From a virus, in the IMG/VR virus record IMGVR_UViG_3300025853_000044, positions 1 through 64,000 of that record: a stretch of 64,000 bases of DNA, one strand, 5' to 3'. Both the position numbers and the translations under genes were made by a program. Shown here in pieces: positions 5,492 to 14,291 of the stretch. Each line of letters begins with the position of its first letter. Within the stretch, counting starts at the first letter, position 1. The notes under the pieces were generated by a model that worked only from the letters and a program-made list of their open reading frames with translations, did not search any database and had not been told where the DNA came from.

Positions 5492-7746
5492 GCCAAAAAT
5501 ACGAAGCCCTGCAAGCATACAAAGCACTCAAAGACAACTACGATTGCAGTACCGAGTGGGATGTTCTCTCCACTTGTGCTGTTCACCTTGTACCCACAAG
5601 TGAGGACTTGCCCGACGACACCAACGCTTTCGTTGAACAGACAGTGGTTCATCTCATCAGCATGGTCAAGGAAAAGTTCACCAACGCCTCTTACCCTCTC
5701 TTCGTCCGTGCCTGTCCACTTGTGCCACGACCCGGTGTGCTTGAGTCCAGCCGTGCCGACAGCATCCTTGATGTTGAGGTCGTCGCTCACCGCATCATCA
5801 CCACCATGATGTCGCCCGACACATCCGACGAACCCATGTATGAGCATGGCTTCATTGACCCACACGGCACCGTCATGGTTCAGCCATTCATCAACGCCAC
5901 CGCATCAGCGGTGGCCGCACCCGACAACTACATTCTCATGGGCCGAGACAACGACGGCATCACCGCTGGTAAGGACGGCCTTCAAGTCGCTATCCCAATC
6001 GGTGATGACACACGCACTCGCTATGACTTGGGTAAGTTGGACATGGCTCCCGACAAGGTTGAGATTGAGTTCGTGTCCGAGTTGAAGCATGGCTCCCGAC
6101 CCAAGCGGGAGTTCCTTCGTGATACCCACCAATCATACATGAATCAAAAGGTAGCCATGGTTCAACTGCGTGGCTCCGAGGGTGTGCGTCCCATCTCCCC
6201 ACCTCCGAAGGGTGTCACCATCAGCGGCACCTTCCACGGTGCCGAGCGCATCAACATCAATCACATTCACCTCGTGAGCGACAACACCGACGAGCAACTT
6301 GACCTCATGGAGCAAGCACTTCGTGAGGGTATGCCCGAAGGCTCCGTTGTCCTCCATCCCAACGGCTCTCACCTGTCCCACCATGCAGGGCAGTGCTTCA
6401 AGTATGGTGTTCCTTACATTGCATCCACCGACCCGAAGGTTGGTGAGCAGTGGACTCAAGCCGCCCTCGGTTGGGTGGTGCTTGACAACGACGGCACCTA
6501 CGAGCCTCAACCCTACGACCCAATGGACTTCACTGATGAGTTCATCGCTGGCTTCAATGCTGGCTTCACCAACTTCGCTCGCCAGCATGGTTGGTTATCC
6601 AATCACTTCCACCAGTTCATCGGTGGGCCTATCGGCAACCCTGCTGAGACAGCACACCTCGCTGGTGGTTATGTTGCATGGCTCATCAATGGCACCTTGT
6701 CCGTTGGTCTTGGTGAGTTGCGGCACATCACTGGTAGTGTGCAGAATGCAACCATGCTACCCTTCGTAGCCGTCGCATCCATCTATGGTGTGGACAACTG
6801 GAAGGAGGTTTGGCCAAATGGTATCTCACAGAACCGCCGCCACTTCTACACCATGGTTGAGCAACACCCCGCCACCATTGAGTCGGTCATTGGTCTGCTC
6901 AAGTTCGCTGAGTCCTGCTACAAGTTGGAATGGCAATCGGGATACGGTGGCCACAAGTATGGCGAGTCGTGCAGGAATGCTCGGCAACTTACCGAGTCCA
7001 TGCTCTCCTTCCTTGCTGACCCAACCGAGGCTCACTTCAAGTCTATGATAGGTAAGGCCAACCTCACTGAGCACAATGTTCACAACAATGGTTTCTTCTT
7101 CAACAAGTTCATTTCCAAGACCGCACTTGATTGGGGTACCAATCCCGCCTTGGTTCGCCTTCAACCACGATACTTCTTCTCCATCTACTACGCCGCCGAG
7201 GACTTGATGAACAGCAAGCCCCGATTGGCTGGCGACTTCACAGACATTCTCAACACCGTGGCGAGTATCACCAAGACCGACATGCAGAAGAACCCATTGG
7301 GTAAGCGCAACGATGAACTGGGTCGTGCTGTTGCATACATCGGCAACAACTACCGACATCCAAACGGCATCTACTCCGACTACACTGCGAACACCTTCAT
7401 CCCCTGTGGTCATGTTGGTTGCGAAGTCTGCGCTCAACACACAGCGCACATCGCCAGCACTCTTACCAAGGGCTACTTACCCATCACTGATTCGTATGAG
7501 GCTTCGTTCCCCGTGGACAAGCAAGCCGAGAACAATAACGCATTCAAGATGTTGAGCAAGGAAGATGATGAAACATTCGCTCACCCAACCAAGGTTCCTC
7601 AAGCATTGGCCGTACTGATTCACGGGCTTACACATGGTGGGGTCAAGGATGTGGAGAAGTACATTGCACTCATCGTATCTAAAATGAATAGCGAGCAATT
7701 GATTGAGTTCTCAAATTACAAGAAAGCACTTGAAGGAGATGAATGA
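5452..7746 (+). CDS. Large protein with possible PEP-utiliser-like phosphohistidine domain
   Basis: A 764-residue protein and first gene of unit 3. Around residues 300-325 the segment VLHPNGSHLSHHAGQCFKYG followed by VPYIAS resembles the mobile domain of PEP-utilising enzymes, where a GG-x-TSHAA-x-GIP motif carries the phosphorylated His. Here the Ser-His is kept and Gly-Gly is replaced by Asn-Gly. No ATP-grasp domain or PEP-binding barrel is evident. The rest is unfamiliar; a cluster PCGHVGCEVCAQH near residue 655 could bind metal. The start is uncertain between 5452 and 5488 because the start region is duplicated. It is followed by a tyrosine-phosphatase-like gene, which makes phosphate-transfer chemistry plausible but unproven. 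The codon choice is C-rich, as in the island gene and thermosome, suggesting high expression. Confidence 0.6.
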   Translation: MTEATQTKEVNTMSQKYEALQAYKALKDNYDCSTEWDVLSTCAVHLVPTSEDLPDDTNAFVEQTVVHLISMVKEKFTNASYPLFVRACPLVPRPGVLESSRADSILDVEVVAHRIITTMMSPDTSDEPMYEHGFIDPHGTVMVQPFINATASAVAAPDNYILMGRDNDGITAGKDGLQVAIPIGDDTRTRYDLGKLDMAPDKVEIEFVSELKHGSRPKREFLRDTHQSYMNQKVAMVQLRGSEGVRPISPPPKGVTISGTFHGAERININHIHLVSDNTDEQLDLMEQALREGMPEGSVVLHPNGSHLSHHAGQCFKYGVPYIASTDPKVGEQWTQAALGWVVLDNDGTYEPQPYDPMDFTDEFIAGFNAGFTNFARQHGWLSNHFHQFIGGPIGNPAETAHLAGGYVAWLINGTLSVGLGELRHITGSVQNATMLPFVAVASIYGVDNWKEVWPNGISQNRRHFYTMVEQHPATIESVIGLLKFAESCYKLEWQSGYGGHKYGESCRNARQLTESMLSFLADPTEAHFKSMIGKANLTEHNVHNNGFFFNKFISKTALDWGTNPALVRLQPRYFFSIYYAAEDLMNSKPRLAGDFTDILNTVASITKTDMQKNPLGKRNDELGRAVAYIGNNYRHPNGIYSDYTANTFIPCGHVGCEVCAQHTAHIASTLTKGYLPITDSYEASFPVDKQAENNNAFKMLSKEDDETFAHPTKVPQALAVLIHGLTHGGVKDVEKYIALIVSKMNSEQLIEFSNYKKALEGDE

Positions 7747-7747
7747 T

Positions 7748-8965
7748 ATGGGTAAGAAAGGACGAGCACGACGAGCACAACGACGCAAGGACAAACAGAA
7801 CAAGAAGGAGATGAAGAACATGAGCAAGACACCACACAATTACAAGACGACGACGACCACCACATGGAAGGGCAACAATCTTTCCAAGCACAACTGTCAC
7901 ACAGGGCAGAAGAAAATCTTCACCACCACGGGTGGTGTTGATGTGTATGGTGGAGGCCGCAACCGTGACGGTGGTTGGTGGAAGGCACCCATCGTGGTGG
8001 ACTTAGCCATGGGGCCGGACGAAACCATGAAGCCATTCAACAAGTCTGCTTTGACAGGCGGCACCATCGTACCTGCTGGCTGGTCATGCGACGACCACAC
8101 CGGACGCATTGACCCGCCCAAGTATATCATTGAGTTGGACTTCCCCGACTTCGGCGTACCACAAGTGAACAAGTTGTTTTGGTATGCGCTGTGCGATGAC
8201 ATCCTTGAGCATGGTATCAAGTCCATCTCTACGCAGTGTGCTGGTGGCCATGGTCGCACGGGTGTGCAACTGTGCATCCTCTACTACCTACTCAACGATG
8301 ATGATGTCAAGTCCACCATCACCGATGCGGCTCAACTGATTGAACTCATCCGAGACTTGCACTGCCACCATGCGGTTGAGACTGACGGACAGCAACGCTA
8401 CATTGCGAATGTCCTTGACATCCCTGCTGGTGAGTCCAAGATTGAATCCACCTACGGTGGTTGGGGTGGCGGCTACTCCTATGGTGGTGGTGCTTCGGGA
8501 AAAGCGGGGAAGAAGACACCTACGACAAAGACTACGACTCCTACTGGGACGACCTCGCAGAAGGCTACGACGATTTCTGGCAAGTATGACCTCAATGAAG
8601 AATACAAGTTGCCTCCCCTACCACCGAAGCCTCAATCAAAGGCTCTCGCCTTTGAAGAGTGTGAGTGTTGTGGTGAGACTGATTACAATGTGGACACAGG
8701 GCAGTGTACATCATGTGGGTGGGAAGCACCCGACCCAACTGCTGAACGAATGCTGTGCTACACTTGTGGTAAAACGAAGTTGCCGCATGACTACCTCTCA
8801 CCATCCGACGACACTTGCATCACTTGTCTTGCGGATGAGATGAAGGTGAAGCACACTGACAACGAGGTTCAATGTTCAGTGTGCAAGCGTATGCGATACA
8901 CTGACATGTTCTCCGAGACAACGGATGAAGGATTCATCTGCATGTCATGTGAGGTGAAACAATGA
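7748..8965 (+). CDS. Tyrosine/dual-specificity phosphatase-like protein with C-terminal zinc ribbons
   Basis: A 405-residue protein. The catalytic loop QCAGGHGRTG (Cys near residue 164) fits the C-x5-R signature of the protein tyrosine phosphatase superfamily. FPDFGVP (residues 132-138) fits the WPD loop with its general-acid Asp. A Gly/Tyr-rich then Thr/Lys-rich linker (about 235-285) leads to three Cys pairs sets: CECC...CTSC, CYTC...CITC and CSVC...CMSC, each able to bind zinc. The N-terminus is very basic. The ATG at 7748 is 9 nt after AAGGAG; an alternative ATG at 7820 also follows a good ribosome site (GGAGATGAAGAACATG). Phosphatase plus tandem zinc ribbons is an unusual fusion; the target could be protein, RNA or phospholipid. 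Confidence 0.7.
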   Translation: MGKKGRARRAQRRKDKQNKKEMKNMSKTPHNYKTTTTTTWKGNNLSKHNCHTGQKKIFTTTGGVDVYGGGRNRDGGWWKAPIVVDLAMGPDETMKPFNKSALTGGTIVPAGWSCDDHTGRIDPPKYIIELDFPDFGVPQVNKLFWYALCDDILEHGIKSISTQCAGGHGRTGVQLCILYYLLNDDDVKSTITDAAQLIELIRDLHCHHAVETDGQQRYIANVLDIPAGESKIESTYGGWGGGYSYGGGASGKAGKKTPTTKTTTPTGTTSQKATTISGKYDLNEEYKLPPLPPKPQSKALAFEECECCGETDYNVDTGQCTSCGWEAPDPTAERMLCYTCGKTKLPHDYLSPSDDTCITCLADEMKVKHTDNEVQCSVCKRMRYTDMFSETTDEGFICMSCEVKQ

Positions 8966-9198
8966 CAATGAACGACCACCAAGACAGCGAGCACTTTGCT
9001 TACGACAAGACATGGGAAGAGATTGAAGCCATGCTGGACAGGGCGGAGCGCAAACAGAATCAACACTACACAGCCATGCTGGACGGGCCGAAGAAGAAAC
9101 GCATGTACCACATGAGGAACTACAAAGCATTGGAGGGCGTGGTCAAGGCTCTTCGTTGGGTGCTTGGAGATAAGGACATTGACCATCCATTGGAGTGA
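8962..9198 (+). CDS. Small helical charged protein
   Basis: A 78-residue protein starting MTMNDHQDSEHF, rich in Glu, Lys, His and Met, probably helical. It starts at an ATGA overlap with the phosphatase-like gene and ends just before the SNF2 gene. No family is recognised. Confidence 0.65.
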   Translation: MTMNDHQDSEHFAYDKTWEEIEAMLDRAERKQNQHYTAMLDGPKKKRMYHMRNYKALEGVVKALRWVLGDKDIDHPLE

Positions 9199-9203
9199 GA
9201 CAC

Positions 9204-11774
9204 ATGAACACCACAACAATCCACAGAATGATACGAGTCTTCACGGGCTACGGCAAGCCGGACATCAAGGATGATGTCGGGCCGAACAAAGCCGACTGGC
9301 CTTTCTTCCACAGGGTCGCAAGCCAAGATGATATGCAAGACCACCAACTGCTGGAAGCCGCCGAGCGATTCCACAAGTACCGCAACACACAACTGCCATC
9401 CATCATGCGTGATGCTGGACTCATCAGCAAAGCAAACCAAGTGGAGTCCTACCTTGACAAGATGAAGGTGCGAGGCACCGAGGCTAAGGTTGAGTACGAA
9501 GCACAGCAAGCCATCATCAGTGAACGCAATCGGGCACAAGCGCAAGCAAGGCTGATGGTCACCATGCGACTGAACCACCGTGATGAACCGATTGACGATG
9601 AAACGATTGATGCGTACATGGGTGCGTATGACTGTGAGCGTGATGAAGCCATGTCCCTCATTGAACAACGAGTGGCTGAATGGAAACCACCGGCCAGCAA
9701 GGTCGTGTCCTTCTCCAATGTGGATGACACATGGACAAACCGATGGGGCAAACAATTCACCAGCAAACGAATCGCACTTGACTACACATACAACCCTGAC
9801 CTCAACAACGCACTCAAGAATGCACTCGGCTTCCCTGCTGTCAAGTGGGACGGCAAGAAGAAGAAGTGGACACTGCAAGACGACGCTGATGTTCTCGCCA
9901 AGGCGAAGGACATCATGGTTGAGCAGGGCATGTTCTTCAACGAGTTATCCCTTGAGCGACTTGAGGTATCGGCACCGAAGGAGAAGTCTATAGAACGCAA
10001 GACTACGGAGTTGTCTGCTCGCCTTGTTGGTAAGTCAAGCATTGAGATGGAGTGGCCATACATTGGTGATGAGTTCATCCGTGGTCAGTTGTTGAATGTG
10101 GTCAAGGCTACACAAGGTCGCAAGTTCAACCCAAGCAACAAGACTTGGAGTGTGAGTGTAGGAGAAGCGGCACCACTGATTGACCGCTTGCGTAAGCATG
10201 ATGAGAATGATTGGTGCTTACGCTTAGCCGACGCACTGCAAGCCATACCTGAGATTGAGACTTACATGACTGAGCGTGCGGAGCGTATCGCTATCAGCGG
10301 TGCGGCATCCCTTGACCAAGAGATGATAGTCGCCCAGTTGCAGGAAGATTTGAGCAAGCACTTTCCCGTGGGCCGTGAACTTTATCCGTTCCAATATGTG
10401 GGTGTTCACTTCGCTCAACTCGCTGGTGGGCGTTGCCTCATCGGTGATGACATGGGCGTGGGTAAGACCATCCAAGCCCTTGCACACATCGCACTCAATG
10501 AAGAGCAACTACCCGCACTCGTCGTATGTCCTGCCTCAGTCAAATACAACTGGGCCAAAGAATGCAGGGCGTGGTTGCCTAACATGACCGTTGAGGTATT
10601 GGAAGGTCGCAAGGGTGTGATTCCCGATGCTGACATCATCGTGTGCAACTACGACATCATCAGTGGGCGCAAGGATTCACTGCTTGACTACGGCTTCAAC
10701 ATCGTGGTGTGCGACGAGAGCCACTACTTGAAGAACATCAAGGCGAAGCGTACTGCTTCCACCCTTGAGGTAGCCAGCGAGTCCGAGTCTGTCCTGTGTC
10801 TTTCGGGCACAGCCGTGACCAACCGACCAAGCGAGTTCTTCACCACACTCAACCTCCTTCGTCCCAACGAGTTCCCATCCTTTTTCCCCTACGGCCAACG
10901 CTACTGCGACGGACAGAACAACGGGTGGGGGTGGGACTTCACCGGAGCCAGCAACACCGATGAGTTGCACGCTCGCACACGGGACTTCTGTATTCGTCGC
11001 CTCAAGCAAGAGGTCTTGACTGAACTGCCCGACAAGGTGCGTACCATCATGGACATTCAACCAAGCAGGGCTGACCTCAAACGATACAGCGACCTCCATC
11101 GTTCATGGATGGATGAGTACGAGATGTATCAAAACCGACCTCCTCTACCTGCTGGCTTTGTTCTCAATATGCTCACTGCCTTACGACACGAGTGTGGACT
11201 CATCAAGATTCCATCAACCGTGGCTTACATCAAAGAGCACTACGACATCACGGACGGCAAACCGTTGGTTGTCTTTGCTCACCATACCGATGTATTGAAA
11301 GGCTGTGTTGATGCACTGCGAGCCGACAAAGACCGCAACTGGCGCATCGGTGGTATCACCGGAGACATGCCCGCACAGAAGAGGCAATCCAATGTTGAAG
11401 CATTCCAAGCAGGGCACATTGATGTCCTGTTCTGTTCTACCGTTGCCGCCAAGGAAGGTATCACTCTCACTGCCGCTAACACTGCGGTGTTCGTGGAGCG
11501 TGAGTGGGTGCCCGGATGGGAAGAACAGGCTGAGGACAGGGTGTACCGCATCGGTCAAGAGAGCGATTCAGTCCACGCCGTTTACCTCTCGGTGGCTCGC
11601 ACCATTGACGAGAAGTTCAACCAAGTGATTGAAGAGAAGCGCAAGGTCGTGAAGGCCGTGCTGGATGGCGGCGACCTCAACGAGCGTGAAGGCATCGCCA
11701 ACGCACTGATTCAGTCCATGATTGACAGTGGCGACCTGCCAGCGAACTTTGGAAAGATGAAGGTGAAAGCATGA
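9204..11774 (+). CDS. SNF2-family helicase/translocase with HARP-like repeats
   Basis: An 856-residue protein. Helicase motifs are clear: motif I GDDMGVGKT (about 413-421), motif II DESH (about 502), STVAAKEG in the C-terminal lobe and YRIGQ near residue 782, diagnostic of SNF2 enzymes. Before the ATPase core are two similar segments (about 180-240 and 280-335) with W-x-K-x-x-K-x-W patterns that resemble the HARP domain of SMARCAL1, an annealing helicase that rewinds DNA at stalled forks. The ATG at 9204 follows GGAG with good spacing; an upstream GTG at 9195 is less likely. In this virus it could remodel forks or strip host proteins from DNA. Confidence 0.88.
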   Translation: MNTTTIHRMIRVFTGYGKPDIKDDVGPNKADWPFFHRVASQDDMQDHQLLEAAERFHKYRNTQLPSIMRDAGLISKANQVESYLDKMKVRGTEAKVEYEAQQAIISERNRAQAQARLMVTMRLNHRDEPIDDETIDAYMGAYDCERDEAMSLIEQRVAEWKPPASKVVSFSNVDDTWTNRWGKQFTSKRIALDYTYNPDLNNALKNALGFPAVKWDGKKKKWTLQDDADVLAKAKDIMVEQGMFFNELSLERLEVSAPKEKSIERKTTELSARLVGKSSIEMEWPYIGDEFIRGQLLNVVKATQGRKFNPSNKTWSVSVGEAAPLIDRLRKHDENDWCLRLADALQAIPEIETYMTERAERIAISGAASLDQEMIVAQLQEDLSKHFPVGRELYPFQYVGVHFAQLAGGRCLIGDDMGVGKTIQALAHIALNEEQLPALVVCPASVKYNWAKECRAWLPNMTVEVLEGRKGVIPDADIIVCNYDIISGRKDSLLDYGFNIVVCDESHYLKNIKAKRTASTLEVASESESVLCLSGTAVTNRPSEFFTTLNLLRPNEFPSFFPYGQRYCDGQNNGWGWDFTGASNTDELHARTRDFCIRRLKQEVLTELPDKVRTIMDIQPSRADLKRYSDLHRSWMDEYEMYQNRPPLPAGFVLNMLTALRHECGLIKIPSTVAYIKEHYDITDGKPLVVFAHHTDVLKGCVDALRADKDRNWRIGGITGDMPAQKRQSNVEAFQAGHIDVLFCSTVAAKEGITLTAANTAVFVEREWVPGWEEQAEDRVYRIGQESDSVHAVYLSVARTIDEKFNQVIEEKRKVVKAVLDGGDLNEREGIANALIQSMIDSGDLPANFGKMKVKA

Positions 11775-11911
11775 GAGAAGAATTACGAGTGCGTCTTGAG
11801 GCTGAATACTTTGACAACCCCCAATGCACCTGCGATAAGTGCGATACGAAGTTTCGCTTCTTACATAGCAAGTATGGTTGTGTTGCGTGCAATCCCGAAG
11901 AGAACGATTGA
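11771..11911 (+). CDS. Tiny zinc-ribbon protein
   Basis: A 46-residue protein, MREELRVRLEAEYF, then CTCDKC ... CVAC. The ATG overlaps the stop of the SNF2 gene (ATGA). Two Cys pairs 15 residues apart fit a rubredoxin-like zinc ribbon. It closes unit 3. Confidence 0.75.
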   Translation: MREELRVRLEAEYFDNPQCTCDKCDTKFRFLHSKYGCVACNPEEND

Positions 11912-11925
11912 TTTCAATTGAACAG

Positions 11926-11945
11926 TATTTAAATCAGCAAAGAAA
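11926..11945 (+). promoter_or_regulatory. Extended TATA promoter P4
   Basis: TATTTAAATCAGCAAAGAAA matches the consensus with one TATA change. It is preceded by AACAG and lies 34 nt before the ATG at 11960. Confidence 0.88.
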
Positions 11946-11959
11946 GAGAGGATGATAAC

Positions 11960-12391
11960 ATGGTAAAGAAAACATACATCATACAAGAGCATGAACGAAA
12001 CGGTTTCACTATGGACACCAAGGTGTACGGTTCCAAAGCGAGAGCCATCAAAGCCTTCACCGAGGCGGTGAATCACCGAATCGCATATGACTATTTCAAG
12101 AACGCTGGACTCGCCCGAAATGACAAAGAGTTCTTTGAGGCTGAAAGGAAATTGAAAGAGTGGAATGACTGGTACAATGTACACACCACACACCATACCA
12201 TCGTCACCCGACCATACGATGAGAAGAAATGGTGGGCTGTGTTGCTCAAGGAATCAGCCGTCGCTCTTGAGTTCGGTGATGCAACCGAAGGAAAAACAGG
12301 TGGATATGTACACTTTCAACTCACAGAAGAATGTTCGGGAGAATACGACACTGTGGAATCAATCACACTTGAAGAGGTGGAACTACAATGA
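11960..12391 (+). CDS. Unknown protein, first gene of unit 4
   Basis: A 143-residue protein, MVKKTYIIQEHERNG, with mixed alpha/beta composition and many aromatic residues in the middle (WNDWYNVHTTHHT). Promoter spacing and GAGAGGATGATAACATG context support the start. No known domain. Confidence 0.7.
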   Translation: MVKKTYIIQEHERNGFTMDTKVYGSKARAIKAFTEAVNHRIAYDYFKNAGLARNDKEFFEAERKLKEWNDWYNVHTTHHTIVTRPYDEKKWWAVLLKESAVALEFGDATEGKTGGYVHFQLTEECSGEYDTVESITLEEVELQ

Positions 12392-12570
12392 GCATGGAGA
12401 ATAAAATAATTGAATGGATGAGCAAGGACAAGAACTTCGTCAAGTGGAATGGCTACAGCGACGGCATTGGGTGGTACGCATGTGTACCCATGACTGTACT
12501 GGCATCATCACTTGGCTTGAGCGTACTTGAACTTGAAGATGCAATTCGCTACAACAGCAAGGAGGAATGA
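12388..12570 (+). CDS. Small protein, possible DNA-binding helix-turn-helix
   Basis: A 60-residue protein. The segment PMTVLASSLGLSVLELEDAI has the look of a winged-helix recognition region (a short helix, a turn, then LSVLELEDAI). It starts at an ATGA overlap and ends with the GGAGGAATGA junction. A DNA-binding role is tentative. Confidence 0.55.
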   Translation: MSMENKIIEWMSKDKNFVKWNGYSDGIGWYACVPMTVLASSLGLSVLELEDAIRYNSKEE

Positions 12571-12572
12571 AC

Positions 12573-12728
12573 ATGACAAAGAAATGGAAAACACGAACAG
12601 TAAGCAGAACATACCAAGGCCGACCCATGCGGGAGGTAGAACGAATGAGTCTCAAGGAGAGGCACCGCCGTCACCGGCTGGCCCATCCCAATGACTTGAC
12701 CATGGCGGTGAAAGAATGTACCGAATGA
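12573..12728 (+). CDS. Small very basic protein
   Basis: A 51-residue protein starting MTKKWKTRTVSRTY. Arg, Lys and His make up about a third of it, so nucleic-acid binding is likely. The start is the ATG after the GGAGGAATGAACATG cassette. Confidence 0.65.
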   Translation: MTKKWKTRTVSRTYQGRPMREVERMSLKERHRRHRLAHPNDLTMAVKECTE

Positions 12729-12814
12729 CACCACAAGGCTTGGCCCGTCATGTCATGACGATTGAGAACGAGGCTACAGGTGTAGTTGAAGTCATCTTGG
12801 AGTTGGTTGAATGA
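12725..12814 (+). CDS. Putative 29-residue protein
   Basis: MTPQGLARHVMTIENEATGV is followed by VEVILELVE. Both its start and its end overlap the neighbours by ATGA, which is the main reason to call it. It is too short to assign. Confidence 0.45.
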   Translation: MTPQGLARHVMTIENEATGVVEVILELVE

Positions 12815-13116
12815 TTTATTCTGTAAAGCAGACGCAACTTGACCGAATGGTGGAGGACATCAAAGCGTTAGGGCTGGACAAAGTACCCGTTTACCACTAC
12901 AGCACAGACTTCACGAAGGGGCACACTCTAACCGTCTATGATGACAACCGTGGCGAAGATGTAGCGATTGGAACCATCAAAGACTTTTGGCTTCCCGAAT
13001 TGTTTTCTTCAGCACCCGAACTTGCTTTGGAAGTCCAGTGGTTGCGTAAAGAGTTGAGCAAGTACAAAAGCATAGATTGGCAGAAACAAATTGAACTGGG
13101 GAGTGATGAAGAATGA
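12811..13116 (+). CDS. Divergent member of the DAPLLLAEVxRLR family
   Basis: A 101-residue protein. The segment SSAPELALEVQWLRKELSKY matches the central helix (ADAPLLLAEVQRLREAL) of the four to five genes that follow, but the MIDTDKYEGH head is missing. It therefore looks like the most diverged copy of a local gene family. Known phage proteins carry similar DAPxLLAEVxRLR helices; their role is unclear. Confidence 0.65.
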   Translation: MIYSVKQTQLDRMVEDIKALGLDKVPVYHYSTDFTKGHTLTVYDDNRGEDVAIGTIKDFWLPELFSSAPELALEVQWLRKELSKYKSIDWQKQIELGSDEE

Positions 13117-13466
13117 TTGACACAGACAAATACGAAGGACACACAGAAGGACTGTGGGAATACGACAGTGCTACTATTCATGCTACTGCTAAAGGTGGTA
13201 ATGAAATCATAGCAGAATATCCTTGTTGGAATTACAACAAAGACCAACTGATAACCAAAGAGGAAGAGGCTAACCTACGACTCATGGCAGACGCACCACT
13301 TCTCTTAGCAGAAGTCCAGCGGTTGCGTGAAGCACTCATCAATGTTCAACGCTCACTCATATGGGATGAGAAAGATAGGGCGATGGATGGCGACCCCATT
13401 ACACTTGAAGCACTTGTCGCTCAAGTTGAGCAAGTGCGAAGCGACATAACGGAGATGATTGAATGA
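13113..13466 (+). CDS. MIDTDKYEGH paralogue 1
   Basis: A 117-residue protein with the head MIDTDKYEGH and the helix ADAPLLLAEVQRLREAL, followed by a coiled-coil-like tail. It is the longest complete copy of a tandem family spanning 13113-14368. ATGA overlaps join the copies, so they are translated together. Function unknown. Confidence 0.75.
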   Translation: MIDTDKYEGHTEGLWEYDSATIHATAKGGNEIIAEYPCWNYNKDQLITKEEEANLRLMADAPLLLAEVQRLREALINVQRSLIWDEKDRAMDGDPITLEALVAQVEQVRSDITEMIE

Positions 13467-13753
13467 TTGACACAGACAAATACGAAGAGACAGACCACCC
13501 CGAACTTATAGAGTTTGAAGGTGAAACATTAGGAGATACGCTAACAAACCTGCTCACAGAAGTCAAGCGGTTGCGTGGGAGACTACGAGATGCTGAGGAC
13601 TTGTTAGAGAACTGTGGCTACTGTCGTGAATGCTTTTGGGATAAAGAAAGTATCAGCGATGTTGCGGTGCAATTAACAGAACCTGTTTGGCCTAATGATT
13701 GCACACCGTTATGCGAGTCATGTATGGAAGACTTCAAGGAGATGTTTGAATGA
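13463..13753 (+). CDS. MIDTDKYEGH paralogue 2, with Cys insertion
   Basis: A 96-residue protein with head MIDTDKYEETDH and helix LLTEVKRLRGRL. Unlike its siblings, it carries two Cys pairs (CGYCREC and CESC) that could bind zinc, so this copy may have taken a new function. Confidence 0.72.
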   Translation: MIDTDKYEETDHPELIEFEGETLGDTLTNLLTEVKRLRGRLRDAEDLLENCGYCRECFWDKESISDVAVQLTEPVWPNDCTPLCESCMEDFKEMFE

Positions 13754-14052
13754 CGGAAGAAGAACTGGAAGAATGGAAGAATGAAAGCATTGACACAGAC
13801 GAATACGAAGGACACTCAACCGAATACACTTATGAGATATTGGATGTGGATGATGGAAAAGAACTGTTTGCTACTTATGCACTACTGAATGACGCACCAC
13901 TTCTCCTCGCAGAAGTCAAGCGGTTGCGTCGTGTCATTGAGGACATTGAATCAATGATACCCGACAACCACGAAGAGGTAAGTCCTATCTTGAGCGACAT
14001 CCTTAGCGAATGCCACAGGATGCTACCCATGTTCAACGAGGTGAGCGAATGA
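13750..14052 (+). CDS. MIDTDKYEGH paralogue 3
   Basis: A 100-residue protein. The head motif occurs as SIDTDEYEGH after a 12-residue acidic extension, and the helix is DAPLLLAEVKRLRRVI. The extension may have come from reading into the upstream junction after duplication. Confidence 0.72.
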   Translation: MTEEELEEWKNESIDTDEYEGHSTEYTYEILDVDDGKELFATYALLNDAPLLLAEVKRLRRVIEDIESMIPDNHEEVSPILSDILSECHRMLPMFNEVSE

Positions 14053-14291
14053 TTGACACAGACAAATACGAAGGGCACATTGAGAACATTGGGCGTTGGC
14101 AAATGTTCGCAAACACTCTCCCCCGATGGGCGGAAGATGCAGACAGGAAACTCGTAGCAGACGCACCACTTCTCCTTGAAGAAGTCAAGCAGTTGCGTGA
14201 AGCGATTGCTGATATTGCTAACAACATGGAGGCGGCAGACCCGTCATACTTGCAGGGATTTATTAGAGATTTACTTGAGGTGATTGAATGA
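14049..14291 (+). CDS. MIDTDKYEGH paralogue 4
   Basis: An 80-residue protein with MIDTDKYEGHIENIG, then ADAPLLLEEVKQLREAI. It is the shortest full copy and ends DLLEVIE. The start is set by the ATGA overlap. Confidence 0.72.
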   Translation: MIDTDKYEGHIENIGRWQMFANTLPRWAEDADRKLVADAPLLLEEVKQLREAIADIANNMEAADPSYLQGFIRDLLEVIE

